Positions 29,602-38,469 of a DNA stretch of 62,528 nucleotides are shown in pieces. Under the pieces are notes generated by a model. That model saw only the letters and a program-made list of their open reading frames with translations. It had not been told where the DNA came from and did no database searches. Origin of the DNA: Clostridia bacterium (GTDB lineage Bacteria > Bacillota > Clostridia > Christensenellales > CAG-138); contig JAFQXA010000018.1 of assembly GCA_017407205.1 (NCBI GenBank), positions 1-62,528 on the forward strand. Direction: 5' to 3'. The position numbers were made by a program, and so were the translations under genes. Each line of letters begins with the position of its first letter. Positions within the stretch are counted from its first letter, which is position 1.

Positions 29602-29657
29602 AAACAATCAAACTTCCTTTTCTTAAGGCTTTTAAGGGCACGATCGACCCCGTATAT

Positions 29658-29696
29658 AATATACTACATTACGAGCATATTTTCAACACGGTTGAA
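29658..29696 (-). promoter_or_regulatory. Promoter and operator-like palindrome of ROK-nagA
   Basis: Minus strand TTGAAA (29681-29686), 17 bases, TATATT (29658-29663). The perfect 6-3-6 palindrome TTCAACACGGTTGAA (29682-29696) overlaps the -35, where a repressor would block polymerase. Confidence 0.55.
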
Positions 29697-29754
29697 CGCT
29701 CAAACACAGATTTTCCGGTAAAAAAAGTATGTGTTTTTTGCCTTGTTTTTATGC

Positions 29755-31161
29755 TTAAACCTTAATATTTGTCCATTTACCGCCCGAAAACCGTATAAAG
29801 TTCATTATAAGGCGTATAAACTGGTCGGCAAAGAGTCCTATCCATGCACCGATAAGTCCAAGTCCGAGAGGGTGGCACAACACCCACGAAACGACGGGGC
29901 GTATAAGCGTGGTGCCTATGAGTGCTGTCATTGCGGTAAACCTCGAGTCGCCCGCACCGCGCAATGCTCCTGCCAATACAACCTGCGATGTCTGTACAAA
30001 GCACGTTACTGCGATTATGTAGATAATGGGGATTCCAAGCTCAATAACTTCCTTTTCGTCCGTAAAAAGCACCATGAGCTGTTTGGGTGTTAAGAAGAAA
30101 ATAACCGTCAGCACAATGCTTATCAGGAATATACATCTTTGGCAGGCACGGGCATACATCATTGCAAAATCCTTACGTCTCTCGCCAAGGCTTTGCCCCA
30201 CAAGCCCCGTTGCAGCAACGGAGAACCCGTCCGCAAACGCGAATGAAACGCTTATAATGTTCATACAGATCTGATGCGTTGCAAAGGGGACCTTGCCAAG
30301 GTGTGCAACAAGTGTTGCGAATGTGAAAAAGCCTATTCTCATGAACACCTGCTCAACAAGCCCCGACGAGCCTATTTTTATTATGCCCGCGGTTATACGC
30401 TTATCGAACCTGAATATGTTTTTGCAGATGAGTGATATTTCATTCTTTTTGTTGAGTACGACAATTACGGAAATCAGGAACGAAACAATACTGCCCATCA
30501 TTGTTGCAATGGCTGCGCCCTTGACTCCAAGGCGCGGGAACGAGCCTATGCCGTTTATGAGCAGATAGTTGAAAATTACGTTTACGATATTGGCTATCGT
30601 GTTTGTATACATGGCGATCTTGGTTTTGCCTATACCGCGCTGTGCAGCGTTTATTGTCGTACCGATACAGTTGAAAAACTGACCTATCATTATTATACGG
30701 AAATAGCTTTCCGCATCATCGACAAAGCTTTCCTGAGCGCCTGCAAATATAAGAATCTGCCTTGGGAAGCTCAGGGCAATAACCGTCATCACCGCAGAGA
30801 TTGAAAGGCTTAATCCCACACCTATAACGAGCGTTCTTCGGCAGGCTATATTATCCTTTTCGCCTTTTAACCTTGCAATCACCGCCGTAACGCCCACATT
30901 GAGTGCAAAAATGAGTGCCATGAAAAGGAACTTTGGCTGTGTCGTTATTCCGACAGCCGAAATCGCACCGCTTCCGAGCCTGCCTACCATGATGGTATCG
31001 ATAAGTCCCATCAGCGCGATAAAAACGGACTCGACAGCAGCAGGCCATGCCATTTTAAGGCATCGCCCGTATACGCTCGAAGCACCTGGCAGAGGCGCTT
31101 CTATGAGTTCCTTTTTTACCAAGTGCTCCGGATAAAACCATTTTTTAATAATGCCCGGCAT
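29755..31161 (-). CDS. MATE-family multidrug/metabolite exporter
   Basis: 468 residues, about 12 membrane helices, of the MatE fold: MAWPAAVESVFIALMGLIDTIMVGRLGSGAIS at the start, the two-fold repeat beginning again at IGSSGLVEQVFMRIGFFTFATLVAHLG (about 275). MATE proteins export cationic compounds or flavins driven by Na+ or H+. The gene starts 3 bases after the potD stop, so it is the last gene of the polyamine operon. That position suggests, but does not prove, a link to polyamine balance. The C-terminal tail ends SGGKWTNIKV. Confidence 0.9.
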   Translation of the reverse strand: MPGIIKKWFYPEHLVKKELIEAPLPGASSVYGRCLKMAWPAAVESVFIALMGLIDTIMVGRLGSGAISAVGITTQPKFLFMALIFALNVGVTAVIARLKGEKDNIACRRTLVIGVGLSLSISAVMTVIALSFPRQILIFAGAQESFVDDAESYFRIIMIGQFFNCIGTTINAAQRGIGKTKIAMYTNTIANIVNVIFNYLLINGIGSFPRLGVKGAAIATMMGSIVSFLISVIVVLNKKNEISLICKNIFRFDKRITAGIIKIGSSGLVEQVFMRIGFFTFATLVAHLGKVPFATHQICMNIISVSFAFADGFSVAATGLVGQSLGERRKDFAMMYARACQRCIFLISIVLTVIFFLTPKQLMVLFTDEKEVIELGIPIIYIIAVTCFVQTSQVVLAGALRGAGDSRFTAMTALIGTTLIRPVVSWVLCHPLGLGLIGAWIGLFADQFIRLIMNFIRFSGGKWTNIKV

Positions 31162-31164
31162 TTT

Positions 31165-32202
31165 TTAGTTTGCCTTTACGCGTTCCCAGTGCTTATTGTA
31201 TACGGAAACGAATTCGCCGAGGTCGCTGAATATTTCATAATTTGCAATAAGCTCAGCAGGGGGGTTATATGTGGGATCTTCAAGATAGCTGTCATCCAGA
31301 AGCTCAAGTGCTGCCTTATTGGGTGTTGAGTAACCAATATACTCAGTGTTACGCTTTGCAACATCTGCTCTGCAAAGGAAGTCTATGAACTTTTCAGCCT
31401 TATCCTTATTCTTTGAGGTCTTGGGGATAACGATGTTATCAAACCAGAGGTTGCTTGTGGGAAGGTTTGCAAATGCAAGATCGGGGTTGCCCTCTTCCTC
31501 GTCCATGCACCACATGGCGTCACCGCTGTATACAACAGCCAAAGCACCTTCACCGTTTATCATGCTTTCCTTGATGCTGTCGCCTAAGTATGCGTGTACC
31601 AGGGGAGCCTGCTCAATAAGTGCGTTTGCAGCTTCTTCTATCTCAGCTTCGTTTCTTGTGTTGAGTGAGTAGCCAAGCTTTAAAAGTGCTACGCCCATGC
31701 TGTCACGAACGCTGTCATACATGAGAATCTGGTCGGCATATTTCTCGTCCCAGAGAATGTCCCAGCTTGTTACGGGTTCCTTTACCATCGTTGTGTTGTA
31801 AAGAATACCGACTGTGCCCCACATATAGGGAACCGAATACTTGTTTTCAGGGTCGAATGACAAATCCAAAAATCTCTCGTCGATATTCTTCATGTTGGGG
31901 ATATTGTCCTTATTGATTTCGGCCAAGAGGTCATCCTCAATAAGCTTTTCGATTATATAGTCCGAGGGGAAGCAAAGGTCAAATCTGCAATCATTTGCCT
32001 GCAATTTTACGAGCATTTCCTCGTTGTTTGCCATTGTTATGTACTTAACGGAAATGCCTGTTTCTTCTTCAAACTCGCCTATGAGTTCTTCGTCAATATA
32101 GTCGCCCCAGTTAAGAACGTACAAGGTTTCGCTGTCATCACAGCCTGTAAAGAGTGCTGAAAATGCAATCAATATTGCAAACAAGAAAGCTAATTTTTTC
32201 AT
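31165..32202 (-). CDS. potD: Spermidine/putrescine-binding lipoprotein
   Basis: 345 residues. Lipobox ALFTGC (Cys21), then a type II periplasmic-binding fold: LYVLNWGDYIDEELIGEFEEETGISVKY, FDLCFPSDYIIEKL, YSVPYMWGTVGILYNTTMV and YSGDAMWCMDEEEG with the acidic and aromatic residues of the PotD polyamine pocket. It captures polyamines outside the membrane and delivers them to PotBC. It lies in the order potA-potB-potC-potD, as in many Firmicutes. Confidence 0.93.
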   Translation of the reverse strand: MKKLAFLFAILIAFSALFTGCDDSETLYVLNWGDYIDEELIGEFEEETGISVKYITMANNEEMLVKLQANDCRFDLCFPSDYIIEKLIEDDLLAEINKDNIPNMKNIDERFLDLSFDPENKYSVPYMWGTVGILYNTTMVKEPVTSWDILWDEKYADQILMYDSVRDSMGVALLKLGYSLNTRNEAEIEEAANALIEQAPLVHAYLGDSIKESMINGEGALAVVYSGDAMWCMDEEEGNPDLAFANLPTSNLWFDNIVIPKTSKNKDKAEKFIDFLCRADVAKRNTEYIGYSTPNKAALELLDDSYLEDPTYNPPAELIANYEIFSDLGEFVSVYNKHWERVKAN

Positions 32203-32229
32203 TTGACTTATCCTCCAAAATTTCCTGAT

Positions 32230-33057
32230 TTATTTTGCGAGCCGCTTCTGCGCGGTCTTTTTGTTCTGTATACTCTGCATACGCTCCTCACGGATTGATT
32301 TTATGTTGATTATGAGAAGCAATGTTATAACTGCAACGAACATTATTGTGCTCAATGCATTGATTTTCGGGTTTATACCCCTGCGCGCCATGCCGTATAT
32401 ATACATGGACAGGTTGTCAACGCCGTTTCCTGCAAACCAGCTTACAACAAAGTCATCAAGGCTTAATGTGAAAGCGAGCAGGAAGCCCGAAACTATACCG
32501 GGCATTATGTCGGGAATTACTACTTTCATGAGTGCCTTCCACGGACTGCACCCGAGGTCCATCGCAGCTTCATAAAGCATATTGGAGCTTTGGCGAAGCT
32601 TCGGCATTACCGACGTTATAACATATGGAATATTGAATGTTATATGTGCAATGAGAAGTCTCACATAACCGTCGGATATCCCAAGGAGCGCAAAGAGCAT
32701 CATGAAGCTGATACCGGTTACAAGGTCGGGATTTACCATGGGAAGCTGTGCAACACCGTCAATTAAATTGCGTGTCCTTTTGCGCATGGAGTGCATACCG
32801 ATTGCCGCCATTGTACCTATTATTGTGGCAACGACTGCCGAGATTACGGCAACCGTCAGCGTGACGGACAGGGCGCTCATCATCTGTGAGTCGGACAAAA
32901 GCGCTTCATACCATTTAAGCGAGAAGGAAGACCACCGTCCCATCGTCTTCGTTTCATTGAATGAGAATATCATCAGTACGGCAATGGGCGCATAGAGGAA
33001 AATAAGCATCAGCCCAAGGTATGTGCCCTTGAAAAACGAACGGATCTTTTTCACCAA
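32230..33057 (-). CDS. potC: Spermidine/putrescine ABC transporter permease PotC
   Basis: 275 residues, six membrane helices. The binding-protein-dependent transport loop EAAMDLGCSPWKALMKVVIPDIMPGI (about 165-190) contacts the ATPase, and LSLDDFVVSWF follows, typical of PotC. Starts inside the end of potB (7-base overlap, 33051-33057). Confidence 0.92.
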   Translation of the reverse strand: MVKKIRSFFKGTYLGLMLIFLYAPIAVLMIFSFNETKTMGRWSSFSLKWYEALLSDSQMMSALSVTLTVAVISAVVATIIGTMAAIGMHSMRKRTRNLIDGVAQLPMVNPDLVTGISFMMLFALLGISDGYVRLLIAHITFNIPYVITSVMPKLRQSSNMLYEAAMDLGCSPWKALMKVVIPDIMPGIVSGFLLAFTLSLDDFVVSWFAGNGVDNLSMYIYGMARRGINPKINALSTIMFVAVITLLLIINIKSIREERMQSIQNKKTAQKRLAK

Positions 33058-33884
33058 AGCTTACCCCCTCCCTTTTCGTCCTCGGACGTATCCTTATCTA
33101 TGTGACGCATTATCGCCATTGAAATAAGGACGAGAATCAGGAGTATAAAGCTCAAAGCGCTGCCCGTACTCCAATCCCTTGCAGACAGGAACTGATTTTC
33201 AATAAGCTCACCGAACAGCATGAATTTTCCGCCGCCCAAAAGTCTTGAAATAGCAAATGTTGTTATTGCAGGAATGAACACCATGGTTATGCCCGAAATC
33301 ACACCGGGCATTGACAGGGGCAATGTTACCTTGAAGAAAGTCATAAATCCGTTTGCACCAAGGTCACGTGCCGCCTCGACATGGGATTTATCAAGCTTTA
33401 TGAGCACCGTGTAAATTGGCAGTATCATAAACGGCAGGAAGTTATAAACCGTTCCAAGGAGTACTGCGCCCTCCGTGTAAAGCATATCCTGCGCGCCTAT
33501 GCCTATCGCCTCAAATATCGTGTTCAGTATGCCGTTTGAGCCTAAGATTACCTGCCATGCATATGTGCGGAGCAAAAAGTTCATCCACATGGGAACTATG
33601 AAAAGCACGTATAAAAGCGAAGCTGTGCTTTTTTTCATGTTGGAAAGCATATATGCTATGGGATAGCCCAGCAAGAGGCATATAACCGTCGCTTCAAAGG
33701 CTATTACGACACTTCTTAACAAAACCTTCTGATATATCTCATTCTGTACTGCTGAGGAAATGTTTTCAAAAGTAAAGCTGCCCTCATTCGTAAAGGCGTA
33801 GTACGCGATAAGAAACATGGGTACAAGAATGAATATGAGAATCCAGACCACACAAGGATATGCAAGCGTAGACCTTTTTTTCAT
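33051..33884 (-). CDS. potB: Spermidine/putrescine ABC transporter permease PotB
   Basis: 277 residues, six helices. Family segments: FIVPMWMNFLLRTYAWQVILGSNGILN and the EAA loop VEAARDLGANGFMTFFKVTLPLSMPGVISG (about 175-205). Pairs with PotC to form the channel. It starts 37 bases after potA and overlaps potC, so translation is coupled. Confidence 0.92.
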   Translation of the reverse strand: MKKRSTLAYPCVVWILIFILVPMFLIAYYAFTNEGSFTFENISSAVQNEIYQKVLLRSVVIAFEATVICLLLGYPIAYMLSNMKKSTASLLYVLFIVPMWMNFLLRTYAWQVILGSNGILNTIFEAIGIGAQDMLYTEGAVLLGTVYNFLPFMILPIYTVLIKLDKSHVEAARDLGANGFMTFFKVTLPLSMPGVISGITMVFIPAITTFAISRLLGGGKFMLFGELIENQFLSARDWSTGSALSFILLILVLISMAIMRHIDKDTSEDEKGGGKLW

Positions 33885-33921
33885 TTTATGTACCCCCTTT
33901 CCTTTTTAAGTAATTTCAAAA

Positions 33922-34959
33922 TTATGATTTATGCATTATGTGGATTGCATCGGGCAATATTGACAAGCCTACGCGCTTGCCCTGCTCCACATAGTCGGTT
34001 GAATGGACAGTCCACACAAAATCACCGCAGTCAACACGGAACTCATAGTGAACACCCATGAAAAGCACGCTCTTTATCTCGCCCGTCAAATGCGAGTCCT
34101 TCACATCAACAATGTCAACATCCTCGGGACGGACAACAACGTCAACAGCTTCATTTTCCATAAAGCCCTTATCAACACATTCATAATCATTGCCGTGGAA
34201 GTTGACAAGAAAATCCTTTTTCATTATTCCGTCAACAATATTGCTCTCGCCTATGAACTTTGCAACAAATACGTTCTTGGGCTCGTTATAAATATCGGTC
34301 GGTGTACCTATCTGCTGTATCGTACCCTTGTTGAGAACAACTATTGTATCGCTCATGGTAAGCGCTTCTTCCTGGTCGTGCGTAACATATATGAATGTTA
34401 TGCCCAGGCGCTGCTGCATTCTTTTAAGCTCTATCTGCATTTCCTTGCGAAGCTTTAAGTCAAGCGCGCCAAGCGGCTCATCAAGAAGCAGAACTTCGGG
34501 CTCATTTACAAGCGCTCTTGCTATTGCAACACGCTGCTGCTGACCGCCGCTCAACTGCTCAATATAACGCTTTTCAAAGCCTTTTAAGTTTACAAGCTCA
34601 AGCATCTCGGTAACGCGGCGTGTAATTTCCGCCTTGGGAACCTTCTTGATTTTAAGACCGAAAGCAATGTTGTCAAAAACATTCAGGTGCGGAAAAAGTG
34701 CATATTTCTGAAATACCGTATTTACCTTTCTCTTGTGGGGCGGAACATCCTTTATATCCTTACCGTCCATCAGCACAGTACCCGATGTGGGCATGACAAA
34801 GCCCGCAATTATACGAAGCATCGTCGTTTTACCGCAGCCTGAAGGACCAAGAAGCGTCAAAAACTCGCCGTCCCTTATGTAAAGGTTAATATTGTTAAGA
34901 GCATCGTCATCACCGTAGCTCTTTTTTATATCTATAAGGTCTATAAGATGATTGCTCAT
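33922..34959 (-). CDS. potA: Spermidine/putrescine ABC transporter ATPase
   Basis: 345 residues. The ATG at 34959 has AAGGAG at a good distance; an upstream frame overlapping the regulator gene is not used. Walker [12 protein letters not shown] (about 40), Q-loop [20 protein letters not shown], signature [15 protein letters not shown], Walker [14 protein letters not shown]-loop VTHDQEEAL, and a C-terminal TOBE domain from about 280. It drives polyamine import via PotBC and lies 16 bases after the regulator gene. Confidence 0.94.
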   Translation of the reverse strand: MSNHLIDLIDIKKSYGDDDALNNINLYIRDGEFLTLLGPSGCGKTTMLRIIAGFVMPTSGTVLMDGKDIKDVPPHKRKVNTVFQKYALFPHLNVFDNIAFGLKIKKVPKAEITRRVTEMLELVNLKGFEKRYIEQLSGGQQQRVAIARALVNEPEVLLLDEPLGALDLKLRKEMQIELKRMQQRLGITFIYVTHDQEEALTMSDTIVVLNKGTIQQIGTPTDIYNEPKNVFVAKFIGESNIVDGIMKKDFLVNFHGNDYECVDKGFMENEAVDVVVRPEDVDIVDVKDSHLTGEIKSVLFMGVHYEFRVDCGDFVWTVHSTDYVEQGKRVGLSILPDAIHIMHKS

Positions 34960-34975
34960 AAAGCCTCTCCTTATC

Positions 34976-35524
34976 TTAAAAACTCGGGGGTGTTGATACC
35001 CACAACACCTTTGCTTCACGCTTTGAGGTGTTTATTATGCGGTGCATACAGCTGGGCTTGAAGCAGAAGCTGTCACCATGCTTTAGTTTATACTTACTGT
35101 CACCGAGTATGAGCGTGACGCTGCCCGATAAGACATAGCCAAACTCCTCACCCTCGTGCGGCTCGTCATCATATGTGCTTCCATCGGGCTCTAAAGTTAT
35201 CAGTATGGGCTCAAGTGCGTTCTTCTGTGCATTGGGAACAAGCCAGCATATTGACAGTCCGTTTTCTTCCTCATCCTTTACGAACATATCGTCCGCCTTG
35301 AAAACTACCTTTTCCTCTTCCTTTGTTGCAAAGAAGCTTGAAAGGTCCGTACCGAGCGCTTCGAGAATATCAACAAGCGTTGCAATCGACGGCGAAGTTA
35401 AGTTGCGTTCAAGCTGTGAGATGAAACCCTTTGAAAGCTCCGTCCTGTCCGCAAGTTCTTCCTGCGTAAGACCGAGCTTTATACGCCTCTGCTTAATTTC
35501 TTTTCCTATATCCGTCATATTCAC
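34976..35524 (-). CDS. XRE-cupin transcriptional regulator (PuuR-like)
   Basis: 182 residues. An N-terminal XRE helix-turn-helix ([41 protein letters not shown]) is followed by a C-terminal small-molecule-binding cupin ([45 protein letters not shown]). This is the layout of PuuR-type regulators that sense polyamines or related amines. It is the first gene of the pot operon, so it likely controls it. Repeated ACTAAAC motifs flank its promoter. Confidence 0.88.
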   Translation of the reverse strand: MNMTDIGKEIKQRRIKLGLTQEELADRTELSKGFISQLERNLTSPSIATLVDILEALGTDLSSFFATKEEEKVVFKADDMFVKDEEENGLSICWLVPNAQKNALEPILITLEPDGSTYDDEPHEGEEFGYVLSGSVTLILGDSKYKLKHGDSFCFKPSCMHRIINTSKREAKVLWVSTPPSF

Positions 35525-35549
35525 AACACCGCCTTGAAAACTAATCGTG

Positions 35550-35652
35550 ATACTAAACTTAAAGTTTATATACGGTAAGAATGATTAAAACATCTTTCTA
35601 CAAAAAAGTCAATATTATTTGTGCACAAATACTAAACTTTTTGATTAGTATT
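35550..35652. promoter_or_regulatory. Divergent control region of the pot operon and the Nudix gene
   Basis: Minus-strand pot promoter TTGACT (35607-35612), 17 bases, TTTAAT (35584-35589). A perfect 8-9-8 inverted repeat AATACTAA/TTAGTATT (35628-35652) lies upstream, and ATACTAAACTT occurs again at 35550-35560, between promoter and start. The shared core ATACTAAACTT (35550-35560 and 35629-35639) flanks the promoter on both sides, a likely operator pair for the XRE-cupin protein. Confidence 0.5.
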
Positions 35653-35661
35653 ATATTCTGC

Positions 35662-35690
35662 ATGACAAAAATGCGTATTTGCGGTATAAT
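35662..35690 (+). promoter_or_regulatory. Promoter of Nudix-tsaD
   Basis: ATGACA (35662-35667), 17 bases, TATAAT (35685-35690), 25 bases before the Nudix start. Confidence 0.5.
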
Positions 35691-35714
35691 TTCCTGGAAA
35701 ACAAGGGGGTTTTT

Positions 35715-36440
35715 ATGGAAGTTTTACGCGACGAAAACGGAAAAACGCTCGAGGAGTTTTTGAGCGAATACGATGAAAGCATATACAAACACCCGTCAGT
35801 CACGGTTGACATGGCAGTATTCACGGCAAAAGAAACAAACGAAGGCTTTGCCTTTGCCGTTTTGCTCATAAAAAGGCGTAACCATCCAAGCATCGGTATG
35901 TATGCAATGCCGGGCGGATTTTTGGAGATGGACGAAACCGTGCACGAGGGAGCCATGCGTGAGCTTTTTGAGGAAACGAGCGTTACGGGATTGTCTTTTC
36001 GTCAGTTCGGCACATTCGGCGACCTTGACCGTGACCCAAGAACAAGGGTAATATCGGTCGGGCATTACACGGTTGCAGGAGAAGGCTCACTTAAAATATG
36101 TGCAGGTGATGATGCCGTTGATGCCGGGCTTTTTGAGCTTTGTGTTATAAAAACGGGCGAAAACGAGTTCACCGTAAAGCTAAAAGGAAGCCGCGAAATC
36201 GAATTTTGCGCTTCACTTTCTTCTGACTCCCTCGGTCTGACTGTGGGCAGTGTCGAAAATCATGCACTTGCAAGTGACCATGGCAATATGCTCTTTTGTG
36301 CACTTTGCGCACTTGCAAACAATAAAAAAGAAGATGTTGCACGCCTTCTGGTATCGGACAGGCTGGATTATGAAGGCGCATTAAATGTTCTGGAGGAGGC
36401 TTTGGGGCAGATGCCTTGGGGCTGTAATATTGCTTTATGA
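35715..36440 (+). CDS. Nudix hydrolase
   Basis: 241 residues from the ATG at 35715 (site AAGGGGG upstream). The Nudix box is GFLEMDETVHEGAMRELFEE, with the REL-EE core intact; the following Gly is Ser-Val (TSV). The N-terminal beta strands (VTVDMAVFTAKE, FAVLLIKRR) and SIGMYAMPGGFLE fit ADP-ribose or NTP pyrophosphatases. About 110 residues after the Nudix fold form an extra domain rich in short strands then helices, longer than simple MutT. Its stop overlaps the tsaD start by ATGA (36437-36440), coupling the two. The substrate cannot be told. Confidence 0.85.
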   Translation: MEVLRDENGKTLEEFLSEYDESIYKHPSVTVDMAVFTAKETNEGFAFAVLLIKRRNHPSIGMYAMPGGFLEMDETVHEGAMRELFEETSVTGLSFRQFGTFGDLDRDPRTRVISVGHYTVAGEGSLKICAGDDAVDAGLFELCVIKTGENEFTVKLKGSREIEFCASLSSDSLGLTVGSVENHALASDHGNMLFCALCALANNKKEDVARLLVSDRLDYEGALNVLEEALGQMPWGCNIAL

Positions 36441-37495
36441 GCTACGAAACAAAATCAAGAGAAAAGCTTGCAGAATATATGAAAAAAGACTCGCCCGTAA
36501 TTTTGGCGATAGAAAGCTCGTGCGATGAAACCGCCGCCGCCGTAATAAGGGGCGGCAGAGAGGTTTTGTCAAATGCGGTATTTACGCAGATACCCATTCA
36601 CAAGCGTTACGGCGGAGTCGTTCCCGAAATTGCCTCACGCTCGCACGTTGAAAAGATATCGGGCGTTGTAAAGGAGGCACTTGAAACGGCAGGCAAAACA
36701 CTTTGTGATATTGACGCAATAGCCGTAACCTGCGGCCCCGGTCTTGTGGGCGCGCTTCTTGTGGGCGTAAACTACGCAAAAGGGCTTGCGCTTGCACAGT
36801 CGCTTCCCATAATAGGCGTTGACCATATTGCAGGGCATATTGCGGCAAACTATATTTCCCATCCCACGCTTGAGCCGCCCTTTATGTGCATAGTTGCATC
36901 GGGCGGACACAGCCATATAGTCAAGGTGTCAGACTATGATAAGTTTGAGGTCGTTGGCAAGACTCGCGATGACGCGGCAGGCGAAGCTTTTGACAAGGTT
37001 GCAAGGGCTTTGGGGCTTGCTTACCCGGGCGGTCCGCTTTTGGAGGCACTTGCAAAAGAGGGAAACGACACATCATACAGCTTCAAGAGTGCGCTTAATG
37101 AGGATTCTTCAAGCGAGTTCAGCTTTTCGGGCATAAAGACGGCTGTTGTAAATGTTATGCACAACGCACAGCAAAAGGGTGAGGAAGTAAACCGCGCCGA
37201 TGTTGCTGCATCATTTCAAAGAAGCGTTATAAACACGCTTGTCAGAAAGAGCATACACGCGACAAAGGAAAGCCGGATGACAAAGCTTGCACTTGCGGGC
37301 GGTGTAAGTGCAAACACCGCTTTGAGGGAAGCTTTAAGAGAGGCAAGTGAAAAAGAAGGCATTGAATTTTTCTGCCCCGAAATGAAATATTGCACCGACA
37401 ATGCAGCCATGATAGGCTGTGCAGGGCACTACGCTTTGATGAAAGGAAACGTCTCAAATCTTGATTTGAATGCGGACCCGTCGCTCGGCTTTTAG
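36437..37495 (+). CDS. tsaD: tRNA N6-adenosine threonylcarbamoyltransferase
   Basis: 352 residues. It transfers threonylcarbamoyl from TC-AMP to A37 of ANN-decoding tRNAs, with TsaB and TsaE. ASKHA fold with ILAIESSCDETAAAVI (about 22), metal-binding His in VDHIAGHIAANYI, MCIVASGGHSHIV, KTRDDAAGEAFDKVARALGLAYPGGP and LALAGGVSANTALR. The first ATG, overlapping the Nudix stop, is kept; a start at residue 15 (MKKDSPVILA) is possible. tsaB and tsaE are not in the window. Confidence 0.95.
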   Translation: MSYETKSREKLAEYMKKDSPVILAIESSCDETAAAVIRGGREVLSNAVFTQIPIHKRYGGVVPEIASRSHVEKISGVVKEALETAGKTLCDIDAIAVTCGPGLVGALLVGVNYAKGLALAQSLPIIGVDHIAGHIAANYISHPTLEPPFMCIVASGGHSHIVKVSDYDKFEVVGKTRDDAAGEAFDKVARALGLAYPGGPLLEALAKEGNDTSYSFKSALNEDSSSEFSFSGIKTAVVNVMHNAQQKGEEVNRADVAASFQRSVINTLVRKSIHATKESRMTKLALAGGVSANTALREALREASEKEGIEFFCPEMKYCTDNAAMIGCAGHYALMKGNVSNLDLNADPSLGF

Positions 37496-37516
37496 CTTTA
37501 TACATAGTGTTGATTA

Positions 37517-37588
37517 TGTGGATAAATCACCAATTTTCCCATAAAAAGGGACTTATTTTGTGGAAAACTATGTGGATAGTGTGGAAAG
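37517..37588 (-). other. Cluster of four DnaA-box-like sequences
   Basis: In the 245-base gap between tsaD and cwlD, four co-oriented 9-mers occur: TGTGGATAA (37517-37525; a perfect TTATCCACA on the minus strand), TGTGGAAAA (37559-37567), TGTGGATAG (37571-37579) and TGTGGAAAG (37580-37588). The last three are nearly contiguous. An A/T-rich stretch follows (37590-37690). No dnaA or dnaN is present. It may be a DnaA-binding regulatory or titration site, or part of an origin; the rest of the gap shows only the hairpin before cwlD. Confidence 0.6.
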
Positions 37589-37718
37589 CTTGTCCTTTTA
37601 TGCATTGTATATACAGAGTTTTATAATGTATAAAGTATTAAAAAGTGAGGTTTTCGGGGAAAAGCTCAAAAAAGCACGAATGAATATTTAAACCGAATAA
37701 GCACATTCAAAGCCCAAT

Positions 37719-37740
37719 ATAATCACTTTAGGGTGATTAT
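37719..37740 (+). promoter_or_regulatory. Hairpin enclosing the cwlD ribosome binding site
   Basis: Perfect 8-6-8 inverted repeat ATAATCAC/GTGATTAT (37719-37726, 37733-37740) ending directly before the ATG. The AGGGTG ribosome binding site lies in its loop and 3' arm, so folding would reduce translation. Confidence 0.5.
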
Positions 37741-38460
37741 ATGAAAAAGTCAGATATTACAAGGAAAATCATAAATTCGATATGCATGGTACTGTGTACT
37801 TTTACACTTGCCATGCTTATTACTTTTTGGGTGGACGGCGACGAAGCATCCAAAGAAGTTCCGTCTCCCCTCCCCACGCCCGAAGCGACTCAGGAAATCG
37901 CACAAAACGGCTTTACAATAGTTATTGACGCAGGGCACGGCGGAAAGGACTGCGGAGCAGTGAGCCCCGGTGGCACGATCGAGTCTGCATTGAATCTTGA
38001 AGTTGCGAAGGAACTTGAGCAAATACTCACAAAAACGGGCTTTAAGATTATTATGACAAGAACCGATGAAAACGCACTCGGCAGTACAAAAAGCGAGGAT
38101 ATGAAAAAACGTAAGGAAATAATGAACACACCCCATGTTGATGCCGTTGTGAGCGTACACATGAACAAGTTTTCAGACTCATCAGTATCAGGCCCGATGG
38201 TGTTCTATATGCAGGGAAGCGAAGCAGGACAAAAGCTTGCAGAATGTGCGATAGAGAGTATCTGCACACGCCTTGAACGCCCGACAAGGAGTGCTAACCC
38301 GGGCGACTACTTTGTTATCCGCGAAAGCGAAGCTCCTGCAATAATAGTCGAGTGCGGATTTTTGTCAAACAGCGAGGATGAAAGGCTTTTATTAACAAAA
38401 GAACACCGCCTTTGCCTTGCCGAGGGCATTGCAGACGGTGTTTCAAAATTCTTTTCTTAA
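37741..38460 (+). CDS. cwlD: N-acetylmuramoyl-L-alanine amidase, CwlD type
   Basis: 239 residues. An N-terminal anchor (about 12-30, SICMVLCTFTLAMLITFWV) is followed by a short linker and an Amidase_3 domain: VIDAGHGGKDCGA with the first zinc His, the Glu in ESALNLEVAKELE, VSVHMNKFSD with the second His, and the catalytic Glu in AIIVECGFLSN. It cleaves the lactyl bond between muramic acid and L-Ala. The size and anchor match CwlD, which makes muramic delta-lactam in spore cortex, suggesting sporulation; a vegetative amidase is an alternative. Confidence 0.85.
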   Translation: MKKSDITRKIINSICMVLCTFTLAMLITFWVDGDEASKEVPSPLPTPEATQEIAQNGFTIVIDAGHGGKDCGAVSPGGTIESALNLEVAKELEQILTKTGFKIIMTRTDENALGSTKSEDMKKRKEIMNTPHVDAVVSVHMNKFSDSSVSGPMVFYMQGSEAGQKLAECAIESICTRLERPTRSANPGDYFVIRESEAPAIIVECGFLSNSEDERLLLTKEHRLCLAEGIADGVSKFFS

Positions 38461-38469
38461 ATTTTCAGA

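Noticed and set aside
34960..35019. Longer PotA starting inside the regulator gene
   Set aside because: The extra 20 residues are not PotA-like, and a proper AAGGAG site precedes the ATG at 34959.
37496..37740. Annotation as chromosomal oriC
   Set aside because: Only four boxes, no dnaA, dnaN or neighbouring origin genes; strand bias alone in one window is not enough.
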